Part shown: piece after piece, positions 1 to 4,675 of the stretch
How the letters are laid out: each line of letters opens with the position of its first letter
How positions within the stretch are numbered: the stretch's first letter is position 1
Source: Lachnospiraceae bacterium
Lineage (GTDB): Bacteria > Bacillota_A > Clostridia > Lachnospirales > Lachnospiraceae
Length of the DNA: 5,116 bases
Assembly: GCA_021770615.1 (NCBI GenBank)
Contig: JAETQR010000101.1
Coordinates: 1-5,116 of the forward strand
Reading direction: 5' to 3'
Translations under genes and position numbers: made by a program
Notes under the pieces: model-generated
The model's input: only the letters and a program-made list of their open reading frames with translations
What the model was told of the DNA's origin: nothing
Database searches by the model: none

Positions 1-240
1 TTAGCAGGCGTGACGGTTGGGGATGGAGCAGTGATTGGAACTCGTGCGGTTGTCACGAAAGATGTGCCACCCTATACTATTGTGGGCGGCGTCCCTGCAA
101 AACCAATAAAAAGACGTTTCTCTGATGAAAAAATAGAACAGTTGCTTAAAATGAGATGGTGGGACTGGTCGGAAGAAAAAATTGCAGGGAACATACAGGC
201 AATACAGTCGGGATGTATGGAACAACTGAAAGAGGTGTAA
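1..240 (+). CDS. CatB/Vat-like xenobiotic O-acetyltransferase, C-terminal part (5' end outside window)
   Basis: The open frame enters from the left edge and ends at TAA 238-240, giving 79 residues. It begins with left-handed beta-helix hexapeptide repeats ([22 protein letters not shown]), then the [13 protein letters not shown] segment, and ends with a tail containing [17 protein letters not shown]. This order is typical of the C-terminus of type B chloramphenicol acetyltransferases and Vat streptogramin A acetyltransferases. Those enzymes are cytosolic trimers that transfer acetyl from acetyl-CoA to a hydroxyl of the drug. The catalytic His and most of the helix lie outside the window, so substrate cannot be assigned. 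The stop is 2 bp before the next start, and the next gene's ribosome binding site (AGAGGTG, 231-237) lies in the last codons, so the two genes are probably co-transcribed and translationally coupled. A housekeeping hexapeptide transferase is a less likely alternative because of the RRF...WWDW tail. Confidence 0.85.
   Translation, partial: LAGVTVGDGAVIGTRAVVTKDVPPYTIVGGVPAKPIKRRFSDEKIEQLLKMRWWDWSEEKIAGNIQAIQSGCMEQLKEV
231..237 (+). promoter_or_regulatory. Ribosome binding site that sets the Ntn hydrolase start
   Basis: AGAGGTG lies 5 nt before ATG 243. It supports starting at 243 rather than at the upstream in-frame ATG 156. Starting at 243 puts Cys at position 2, as this enzyme class requires for an N-terminal nucleophile. 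Confidence 0.75.
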
Positions 241-242
241 AT

Positions 243-956
243 ATGTGTACAAGATTTGTATATAACGGAAATGATACCGTCGTTGGATTTAACTTTGACA
301 TCGACCTTTCCGTGTGGGCGCATACAGTCATCACAGAAAAAGACAGATTTTTCATCGGGATAAAAATGCCAGACAATAAGTACCATTCTTTTCATGGGGT
401 AAACAGAAACGGGAATGTCGGGACGCTGCTTTATGTAAATGGAAACGAAAAAGGAAGGTATTCTGCTGATGCAAGGTGTGTTGCAATTTCTGATTTGACG
501 GAACAGTACGTCAAAGGAGAACTGTCATTTGACGATGCCTGCCACATTGTAAAGAACCAAGAAATTGTATATGCCAAAGATGCTACTATGCAGGCGATGT
601 TTTCAGACAGGAAAGGGCGTGTGCTAATCATTGAGCCGGGGATTGGACACCGTTTTGAGCAGAAAAGATATTCTCTGATAACGAATTATTCCATACTCAA
701 TCCAGAAATAACCAGACCATTTATTGTGTCTGGAGATGACAGGTTTGAAAGGGCAAAGGAACAACTGGAAAAGCAAAATGATAATTTTTCAGTCAAGGAT
801 GCCTTCAAAATCTTAGAATCTGTTCGGCAGGAGGGAATATGGGCAACGAGGGTTTCCTTTGTATATTCTGTTAAAGCACATAAGGTTTTTTATGTGTTAG
901 ATAATAGGTTTGGAGAAGTAAAAGAATTTCAATTCGATATGCGGGCAAGTTCCTAA
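243..956 (+). CDS. Choloylglycine hydrolase/penicillin V acylase-like Ntn hydrolase
   Basis: The product is 237 residues. It starts Met-Cys-Thr-Arg, so removal of Met would expose Cys2 as the N-terminal nucleophile of a linear amide C-N hydrolase (bile salt hydrolase, penicillin V acylase, N-acyl amide hydrolase). Other family marks are GFNFD (15-19, Asp19 matching Asp21 of Clostridium bile salt hydrolase), HGVNRNGNVG (51-60), ITN (146-148, matching Asn175) and ATRVSFVY (201-208, Arg203 matching Arg228). The residue matching catalytic Arg18 is Phe16, an unusual change. At 237 residues it is much shorter than classical bile salt hydrolases (about 325), so it belongs to a compact subfamily of unknown substrate. 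No signal peptide is visible, so it should be cytosolic. It follows the acetyltransferase by 2 bp, which suggests a shared role in modifying a drug or acyl-amide. Superfamily membership is fairly sure; the reaction is not. Confidence 0.8.
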   Translation: MCTRFVYNGNDTVVGFNFDIDLSVWAHTVITEKDRFFIGIKMPDNKYHSFHGVNRNGNVGTLLYVNGNEKGRYSADARCVAISDLTEQYVKGELSFDDACHIVKNQEIVYAKDATMQAMFSDRKGRVLIIEPGIGHRFEQKRYSLITNYSILNPEITRPFIVSGDDRFERAKEQLEKQNDNFSVKDAFKILESVRQEGIWATRVSFVYSVKAHKVFYVLDNRFGEVKEFQFDMRASS

Positions 957-1028
957 ATCCTAATTGTATGGAAATAATTAGCGACAAAGAGCGGTAACAA
1001 AAATGGATGGCAGTCAAATAAATTTTCC

Positions 1029-1057
1029 TTGACTTTTACTATTAACAATAGTAATAT
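1029..1057 (+). promoter_or_regulatory. Sigma-A promoter of the padR1-yjdF-KTR1 operon
   Basis: TTGACT (1029-1034), a 17-nt spacer, then TAATAT (1052-1057). Transcription should begin near 1064, about 20 nt before the PadR1 start. The palindrome at 1037-1053 fills the spacer and touches the -10 box, so a bound repressor would block RNA polymerase. Confidence 0.7.
1037..1053 (+). promoter_or_regulatory. Palindromic operator, probable PadR binding site (padR1)
   Basis: TACTATT-AAC-AATAGTA is a perfect inverted repeat with 7-bp arms and a 3-bp centre; it extends to 8-bp arms if 1036 and 1054 are counted. It lies between the -35 and -10 boxes of the PadR1 promoter. The same design recurs at 3706-3722 and 3744-3760 beside the second PadR gene, which makes autorepression by PadR the best reading. 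A further half-site (GATAGTAA, 1062-1069) follows. Confidence 0.7.
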
Positions 1058-1073
1058 TGATGATAGTAAAAAC

Positions 1074-1081
1074 GGAGGTGA
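1074..1081 (+). promoter_or_regulatory. Ribosome binding site of padR1
   Basis: GGAGGTGA, 4 nt before ATG 1086. It decides this start over the in-frame ATG at 1029, which overlaps the -35 box and so cannot be in the transcript. Confidence 0.8.
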
Positions 1082-1085
1082 GAAT

Positions 1086-1610
1086 ATGTCATCCATAGAT
1101 TTGGTAATTCTCGGAATTGTTATGGAGAAACCGCAGAGTGCATACGACATCCAGAAAGATGTGGAATACCATCATCTTTCAAGATGGACAAAGATTAGCG
1201 TCCCGTCCATTTATCGGAAAGTGCTTCAAATGAATGAGCAGGGCTATTTAGAGAGCAGTATTGTGAAAAGGGATAAATTCGCTGATAAAGCGGTGTATTC
1301 CATCACAGAGAAAGGGCAGGCGTATTTTGGGCAGCTAATGGAAACTTACGCAAGCCAGAAAGTCCCATTGCTGTTTGACTTCAATGTTGTCATTACAAAC
1401 TTAAACAAAATGGACAGGGAAAAAGCATTGGATTTGATAAAGAAGCTGCGGGGCAATCTTACGGCTTCAGCAAAATCCGTTGACGAATATGCCGCCAGCT
1501 ATCCAGATATTCCGTTAGGTGGGAAAGCGATTTTTGAACAGCAGCGTTTATTATACCAATCCCTATTAGAATGGCTTGATAAATTTGAAAGCCAGTTTAG
1601 GGGGAGTTGA
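1086..1610 (+). CDS. PadR-family transcriptional regulator 1
   Basis: The product is 174 residues. Residues 1-85 form the PadR winged helix-turn-helix: IDLVILGIV, then SAYDIQKDVEY, the recognition-helix region KISVPSIYRKVLQMNEQGYL, and the wing KAVYSITEKGQAYF. Residues about 95-174 form the alpha-helical C-terminal domain (Vir_act_alpha_C type) used for dimerisation and often for ligand binding. Such proteins are usually repressors that fall off DNA when a phenolic, drug or other toxic ligand binds. A palindrome in its own promoter points to autorepression. It heads an operon: the AGGGGGAG ribosome binding site of yjdF lies over its last codons, and yjdF starts 4 nt after its stop. It is a clear paralogue of the PadR at 3790; by hand, 43 of the first 85 aligned residues are identical. 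The inducer is unknown. Confidence 0.92.
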   Translation: MSSIDLVILGIVMEKPQSAYDIQKDVEYHHLSRWTKISVPSIYRKVLQMNEQGYLESSIVKRDKFADKAVYSITEKGQAYFGQLMETYASQKVPLLFDFNVVITNLNKMDREKALDLIKKLRGNLTASAKSVDEYAASYPDIPLGGKAIFEQQRLLYQSLLEWLDKFESQFRGS

Positions 1611-1614
1611 TAGC

Positions 1615-2031
1615 ATGGCGATGAAAAGCAGCTTGACAATTCTGTTTGAGAATCCGTTTTGGGTGGGATTGTTTGAGCGTATAGACGGCGACAAATATGA
1701 GGTCTGCAAGATTACGTTCGGTGCAGAGCCGAAAGATTATGAAGTGTATGATTTTCTGCTCAAAAACTGGCATAAGTTGAAATTCAGCCCGCCAGTTAAA
1801 ACAGAAAAAATCGAAGAACGAAAAATAAATCCCAAGCGTATGCAGAGGGAAATCAACAGCCAGTTAGAAAACAAGGGCATTGGTACAAAAGCCCAGCAAG
1901 CCTTAAAGCTCCAACATGAACAAGGGAAACTGGAACGGAAAGTGAAGTCCAGAGAACAGAAAGAAGCAGAGAAAGAGCGGCAATTCGCTCTGCGGCAGCA
2001 AAAGAAAAAAGCAAAGCACAGAGGGAGGTAA
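1615..2031 (+). CDS. yjdF: YjdF-family protein (DUF2992)
   Basis: The product is 138 residues. The N-terminal half is a small globular domain (LTILFENPFWVGLFER, then the family signature FGAEPKDYEVYDFLL at about 35-49). The C-terminal half is very basic and predicted helical: INPKRMQREI (71-80), GTKAQQALKLQHEQ (90-103) and a Lys/Arg/Gln-rich tail ending KKAKHRGR. This matches Bacillus subtilis YjdF and relatives, whose function is unknown; in many Firmicutes the gene follows the yjdF riboswitch, which senses azaaromatic compounds. Here it follows PadR1 directly and no room exists for that riboswitch, so PadR control seems to replace it. AGGGGGAG (1599-1606) lies 8 nt before ATG 1615; the ATG at 1621 is an alternative start. 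The basic tail suggests binding to nucleic acid, possibly RNA or the ribosome, but that is inference. Confidence 0.88.
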   Translation: MAMKSSLTILFENPFWVGLFERIDGDKYEVCKITFGAEPKDYEVYDFLLKNWHKLKFSPPVKTEKIEERKINPKRMQREINSQLENKGIGTKAQQALKLQHEQGKLERKVKSREQKEAEKERQFALRQQKKKAKHRGR

Positions 2032-2038
2032 TGTTCTG

Positions 2039-2227
2039 ATGATAGCAAGAGAATGGGTGCGTTGCCCGATTTGTTCTAATAAGACCCGTGACAGGATTAG
2101 GGAAGATACGGTATTGATAAATTATCCATTGTACTGTCCGAAATGTAAACATGAAACATTGATTGAAGCAAAAAATTTACACATAACGGTCATCACAGAG
2201 CCAGACACACAGATGCAGAGCCGATGA
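2039..2227 (+). CDS. Cysteine-rich KTR-domain protein, copy 1
   Basis: This is a 62-residue zinc-ribbon-like protein. Two CPxC knuckles (CPIC 9-12, CPKC 33-36) should bind one zinc ion. The KTR signature is at 15-17, and the conserved block REDTVLINYPLY lies between the knuckles. This matches the Cys_rich_KTR family (PF14205), small proteins of unknown function that are frequent beside resistance genes and in integrative elements of Firmicutes. A GGGAGG ribosome binding site (2023-2028) overlaps the end of yjdF; ATG 2039 lies 7 nt beyond the yjdF stop. It is the last gene of the padR1 operon, and its final 12 nt form the 5' arm of the terminator. A second copy lies at 4324, with 42 of 57 aligned residues identical. 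DNA, RNA or protein binding by the zinc ribbon is possible but not shown. Confidence 0.88.
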   Translation: MIAREWVRCPICSNKTRDRIREDTVLINYPLYCPKCKHETLIEAKNLHITVITEPDTQMQSR

Positions 2228-2267
2228 ACTTGTGGGAAAACCTCACAGCTCATCGGCTCTGTTTGTT
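2216..2267 (+). terminator. Intrinsic terminator of the padR1 operon, stem begins inside KTR1
   Basis: CAGAGCCGATGA (2216-2227) pairs perfectly over 12 bp with TCATCGGCTCTG (2250-2261), followed by TTTGTT. The loop can fold further (TGTGGG with CC-T-CACA). The 5' arm includes the KTR1 stop codon TGA. A closely related terminator follows KTR2. On the minus strand the hairpin is not followed by a U-tract, so it should not stop the converging MATE transcript efficiently. Confidence 0.85.
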
Positions 2268-2282
2268 AGAAAGAAAAGATAT

Positions 2283-3629
2283 TTAGTTGTTTGGGCTTAT
2301 TTCAGCAGTTTTTCTCTGCATCTCATTCAGCTTTTTGTGGAGCGGTATCGCCATGAATACCGTTATGACTGCGGAAAGCACATCGGCAATCGGCTGGGCA
2401 TACATAATTCCATTTAGCCCCCAGACAGTCGGAAGAAGCAGGATAACGGGGATAAAACAAATCCCCTGCCTGCAAGCTCCGAGGATAAAGCCCTCTCTGC
2501 CTTTTCCCAGAGCAAGGAACAGGGAAGAATACACCGTATAAAATCCAAAGAGCATGATGGAAATGCCGTTTGCCCTTAAAGACACTGCCCCGATGCGAAT
2601 CATTTCGGCATCGCCTTTTGTGAATTGGGAAACGATAGCCGTAGGGAACAGAGCCAGTATCACGCCAAAAATTACACAGAAAACCGTAGACCATAGGATG
2701 GAAGTCTTGATTGCTTCACGCAGACGGTCAAACTTCTTCGCCCCGTAACTGTACCCTGCAATGGGCTGAAAGCCTTTGATGAACCCGAATACGGACAAGC
2801 TGCCCATTGAAATAAGGCGGGTGACAACGCCCATGCCTGCAATGGCAGAATCCCCGTAATCACCAGCGGCATTGTTGATTAAGGAAATGGACACACTCGT
2901 TAAAATCTGGAATACCAATGTCGGAATGCCAATTTTGAAAATCTCAGATATGTTTTCTTTTGTATATGTGCAGTCCTTAACCCGAAAATGGAATACGCTT
3001 GTTTTCCGAAAAATATAGGTCAGATATACGCAGGTTGAAACGACTTGTGAGATTGCAGTCGCTATCGCCGCTCCTGCCACGCCTAAATCAAACACATAGA
3101 TAAACAGCGGGTCTAAGGCGATATTGAGTACCGCACCCGTCAGCAAGGCACACATGGTTGTTTTGGCAGCTCCCTCGCTTGTCACAATGTTATTCATGGT
3201 GACATTGAATACATTGAAGATGCAGGAAACAATATAAATGCTTGCGTATGTGGCGGCAAAGGGGAGGATGCTGTCGGTTGCCCCTAAGAGCTTCAGTATT
3301 GGATGCAGAAACACCATAGAAATAATAATGATGACCGCCCCTACGGATACGCTGCTATATAAAGCGGTACTTGCCACTTTATCCGCATTTTCCTTATCCC
3401 CACGACCTAACAATCGGGAAATGTAAGAAGCCGCACCGTTTCCGAACAGCAGACCAAGACCGACAACGACCTGTCCGAGCGGATAGACCACGGAGATTGC
3501 CCCCATCTGGCTCTCCCCCAACCCGCCGACAAAATAAGCGTCAACAAGGTTGTAGAAAGCATTTACCAACATGCCAATCATTGTTGGGATGCCCATTGCT
3601 AAAAGTGCTTTTGGTATGGATGGATGCAC
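2283..3629 (-). CDS. MATE-family multidrug efflux transporter (native 5' end frameshifted)
   Basis: The uninterrupted frame gives 448 residues from GTG 3629 to TAA 2283. It is a MATE transporter with about 12 membrane helices, exporting drugs or cationic compounds in exchange for Na+ or H+. The two homologous halves are visible: first IPTMIGMLVNAFYNLVDAYF (14-33), SRLLGRGDKENAD (71-83) and LDPLFIYVFDLGVAGAAIATAISQ (172-195, shown as landmarks); second EIFKIGIP (229-236) and KGFQPIAGYSYGAKKF (285-300). Length fits the MepA-like group (about 450). The natural start is ATG 3666 with AAAGGAG 6 nt upstream, encoding MNSQSKKMELLGSASI, but a 4-bp duplication puts it out of frame. Translation of this frame would need GTG 3629, with a weak GGAG 10 nt upstream, or reinitiation. 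All helices remain intact, so a working pump is possible. The gene is divergent from padR2, whose region carries an operator inside the MATE promoter, so PadR2 is the likely regulator. Confidence 0.88.
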   Translation of the reverse strand: MHPSIPKALLAMGIPTMIGMLVNAFYNLVDAYFVGGLGESQMGAISVVYPLGQVVVGLGLLFGNGAASYISRLLGRGDKENADKVASTALYSSVSVGAVIIIISMVFLHPILKLLGATDSILPFAATYASIYIVSCIFNVFNVTMNNIVTSEGAAKTTMCALLTGAVLNIALDPLFIYVFDLGVAGAAIATAISQVVSTCVYLTYIFRKTSVFHFRVKDCTYTKENISEIFKIGIPTLVFQILTSVSISLINNAAGDYGDSAIAGMGVVTRLISMGSLSVFGFIKGFQPIAGYSYGAKKFDRLREAIKTSILWSTVFCVIFGVILALFPTAIVSQFTKGDAEMIRIGAVSLRANGISIMLFGFYTVYSSLFLALGKGREGFILGACRQGICFIPVILLLPTVWGLNGIMYAQPIADVLSAVITVFMAIPLHKKLNEMQRKTAEISPNN

Positions 3630-3666
3630 TGCCGAGCAGCTCCATCTTTTTACTTTGACTGTTCAT
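3541..3666 (-). pseudogene. Native MATE start region, cut to a 41-codon reading frame by a 4-bp duplication
   Basis: ATG 3666 has the best ribosome binding site here (AAAGGAG, 3679-3673, 6 nt away) and encodes MNSQSKKMELLGSASI, the expected cytosolic N-terminus of this MATE group. It then runs out of frame (HTKSTFSNGHPNNDW...) and stops at TGA 3543-3541. The plus strand at 3616-3626 reads ATGGATGGATG, two copies of TGGA. Removing one restores GSASIPKALLAMG and a single frame of about 459 residues. This is either a true frameshift, a slippage-prone phase switch, or a sequencing error. Confidence 0.75.
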
Positions 3667-3672
3667 TTTGAA

Positions 3673-3679
3673 CTCCTTT
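3673..3679 (-). promoter_or_regulatory. Ribosome binding site of the native MATE start
   Basis: AAAGGAG on the minus strand, 6 nt before ATG 3666. It is the main reason for taking 3666 as the original start of the MATE gene although the main frame is not continuous with it. Confidence 0.75.
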
Positions 3680-3682
3680 CTC

Positions 3683-3711
3683 TTGACAAATAGTGTTATT
3701 TATACTACTAT
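3683..3711 (+). promoter_or_regulatory. Sigma-A promoter of padR2-KTR2
   Basis: TTGACA (3683-3688), 17-nt spacer, TACTAT (3706-3711). Transcription would start near 3718, about 70 nt before the gene. The -10 box is the left arm of the palindrome at 3706-3722. A second candidate, TTGCGT (3724-3729) with a perfect TATAAT (3747-3752) at 17 nt, lies over the other operator; which one is used cannot be decided by eye. Confidence 0.6.
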
Positions 3712-3722
3712 AAAATATAGTA
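3706..3722 (+). promoter_or_regulatory. Palindromic operator 1 between MATE and padR2
   Basis: TACTATA-AAA-TATAGTA, perfect 7-bp arms with a 3-bp centre, the same layout as the padR1 operator at 1037-1053. It covers the -10 box of the padR2 promoter. Confidence 0.72.
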
Positions 3723-3739
3723 ATTGCGTTGCGGAAATT

Positions 3740-3768
3740 ATAATACTATAATTTATAGCAATTGTCAA
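3740..3768 (-). promoter_or_regulatory. Sigma-A promoter of the MATE gene
   Basis: On the minus strand TTGACA (3768-3763), a 17-nt spacer, then TATTAT (3745-3740), matching the consensus at 11 of 12 positions. The start would be near 3733, giving a leader of about 67 nt before ATG 3666. Operator 2 fills the spacer. Confidence 0.7.
3744..3760 (+). promoter_or_regulatory. Palindromic operator 2 between MATE and padR2
   Basis: TACTATA-ATT-TATAGCA has 7-bp arms with one mismatch and the same 3-bp centre as operator 1, whose start is 38 bp away. It sits between the -35 and -10 boxes of the minus-strand MATE promoter, so a repressor bound here would shut off the pump. Confidence 0.68.
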
Positions 3769-3774
3769 TAGAAA

Positions 3775-3783
3775 AAGGAGGGA
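3775..3783 (+). promoter_or_regulatory. Ribosome binding site of padR2
   Basis: AAGGAGGGA, 6 nt before ATG 3790; a near-perfect Shine-Dalgarno that fixes this start. Confidence 0.8.
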
Positions 3784-3789
3784 CTTTGA

Positions 3790-4317
3790 ATGGCGACCAT
3801 TGACTTAATTGTATTGGGAATGTTGAAACGGGAATCCTTGAGTGCATACGATATTCAGAAACTGGTGGAATACCGCAACATTTCAAAATGGGTAAAAATC
3901 AGCACACCATCCATCTATAAAAAGGTTATCCAGTTGGAAGAAAAGGGGCTTATCACAAGCCGCACGGAGAAAGAGGGAAAAATGCCCGAAAAGGCGGTAT
4001 ATTCCTTGACGGATGCAGGAAATGAGGAATTTGAGAAACTGATGCTTGAAATATCTTGCAAGCCGATTAACATATTCTTGGATTTTAATGCGGTCATTGT
4101 AAATTTAGAAAGTATGGAAAAAGAACATCAGAGGGAATGTCTGGATAACATTGAAAGCAATATCAATGTGCTAAAATCCTATCTTGAGGAAAACATAGAT
4201 TTAAAAAAGAATGCCCCCGATATTCCTGCTACGGGTATGGCGGTTTTACATCAACAGTTTTTGTTGGTGCAGGCAATTGAAGAATGGATTGAAACACTAA
4301 AAAAGGAATTGGGATAA
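3790..4317 (+). CDS. PadR-family transcriptional regulator 2
   Basis: The product is 175 residues with the same two-domain plan as PadR1. The winged helix at 1-85 includes SAYDIQKLVEY, the recognition region KISTPSIYKKVIQLEEKGLI and the wing KAVYSLTDAGNEEF. The helical C-terminal domain (about 90-175) includes LDFNAVIVNLESMEKEH, PDIPATGMAVLHQQF and EWIETLKKEL. It is divergent from the MATE gene, and two palindromes lie in the shared 120-bp gap. PadR proteins next to efflux genes, such as LmrR of Lactococcus, repress the pump and respond to its drugs, so PadR2 is the best candidate for a drug-responsive repressor of this MATE and of itself. The recognition-helix region KIS-PSIY is nearly the same in both PadRs, in line with their near-identical operators; cross-regulation is likely but not shown. 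KTR2 follows after 6 nt. Confidence 0.92.
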   Translation: MATIDLIVLGMLKRESLSAYDIQKLVEYRNISKWVKISTPSIYKKVIQLEEKGLITSRTEKEGKMPEKAVYSLTDAGNEEFEKLMLEISCKPINIFLDFNAVIVNLESMEKEHQRECLDNIESNINVLKSYLEENIDLKKNAPDIPATGMAVLHQQFLLVQAIEEWIETLKKELG

Positions 4318-4323
4318 TTTGAT

Positions 4324-4521
4324 ATGGATAAGACAGAATGGATATTATGCCCTCTCTGCGGAAGTAAAACCCGTAATAAGGTTAGGGAGGATACTGTTCT
4401 GATAAATTATCCTCTCTACTGTCCGAAATGCAGACAGGAAACATTGATTGAAGCAAAAAATTTACAAATAACAGTCATCAAAGAGCCAGACACTTTAGAT
4501 GCAGAGCCGATGAACGTGTGA
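4324..4521 (+). CDS. Cysteine-rich KTR-domain protein, copy 2
   Basis: This is a 65-residue paralogue of the protein at 2039, with zinc-ribbon knuckles CPLC (9-12) and CPKC (33-36), the KTR motif at 15-17 and the same REDTVLINYPLY block. After EPDT the tails differ: a 1-nt length difference (GACACACAG in copy 1, GACACTTTAG here) shifts the frame, so this copy reads LDAEPMNV and ends at TGA 4519-4521 inside the terminator loop. It starts 6 nt after the padR2 stop. The ribosome binding site is weak (AAAAGGAA at 4301-4308 is 15 nt away), so translation probably depends on coupling to padR2. Here PadR and KTR are adjacent without a yjdF between them, which suggests PadR-KTR is the core unit. Function unknown. 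Confidence 0.85.
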   Translation: MDKTEWILCPLCGSKTRNKVREDTVLINYPLYCPKCRQETLIEAKNLQITVIKEPDTLDAEPMNV

Positions 4522-4550
4522 GAAATCACAGTTTGTCGGCTCTGTTTTTT
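4502..4550 (+). terminator. Intrinsic terminator of padR2-KTR2
   Basis: The 5' arm 4502-4515 (CAGAGCCGATGAAC) pairs with 4531-4544 (GTTTGTCGGCTCTG) over 14 positions with two G-U pairs. An inner stem TGTGA/TCACA is capped by a GAAA loop, and six T follow (4545-4550). It shares the CAGAGCCGATGAAC arm with the terminator at 2216 and also begins inside the KTR coding region. Confidence 0.9.
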
Positions 4551-4614
4551 AACTATAAACGCAACATCTAATAAAATGATGTAGTGCCTTAACTGAAAAT
4601 TTCATAATCAGGAT

Positions 4615-4644
4615 TTGACAAACGGCTGATTTTTATGCTAAAAT
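4615..4644 (+). promoter_or_regulatory. Extended -10 sigma-A promoter of the ABC-F leader transcript
   Basis: TTGACA (4615-4620), 18-nt spacer, TAAAAT (4639-4644) preceded by TGC (4636-4638), an extended -10 motif. The predicted start is near 4651, about 390 nt before the ABC-F gene. No TACTAT-type palindrome is present, so control here seems post-initiation. Confidence 0.75.
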
Positions 4645-4660
4645 AATTTGCACTAATTTA

Positions 4661-4666
4661 AAGGAG
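4661..4666 (+). promoter_or_regulatory. Ribosome binding site of the leader peptide
   Basis: AAGGAG, 9 nt before ATG 4676. A good Shine-Dalgarno in front of so short a frame supports real translation. Confidence 0.7.
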
Positions 4667-4675
4667 AACAGTTTC

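Noticed and set aside
960..981. Inverted repeat CTAATT...AATTAG after the Ntn hydrolase, considered as a terminator.
   Set aside because: Only 6 AT-rich bp with a 10-nt loop and no T-run afterwards; no clear terminator for the first operon is seen.
1029..1085. Longer PadR1 start at ATG 1029.
   Set aside because: It overlaps the -35 box and has no ribosome binding site; ATG 1086 with GGAGGTGA gives the normal PadR N-terminus.
1576..1614. Longer YjdF start at ATG 1576.
   Set aside because: It overlaps padR1 by 35 nt without a good ribosome binding site; ATG 1615 is preceded by AGGGGGAG and gives the family N-terminus.
1737..2152. Minus-strand open frames opposite yjdF and KTR1.
   Set aside because: Cys/Phe/Ser-rich shadows of the Lys/Arg-rich yjdF codons, with no family resemblance.
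2216..2261. The KTR1 hairpin as a bidirectional terminator for the MATE gene.
   Set aside because: On the minus strand the stem is followed by CATCTGTGTG, not a U-tract. MATE termination remains unexplained.
3371..3658. Plus-strand open frame of 95 codons opposite the MATE 5' region.
   Set aside because: Low-complexity Arg/Pro-rich translation, no ribosome binding site, and entirely antisense to a clear coding region.
3739..3744. Perfect plus-strand TATAAT at 3739 as a padR2 -10 box.
   Set aside because: No acceptable -35 at 16-18 nt (TATAGT at 3716-3721); the TTGACA/TACTAT pair is better.
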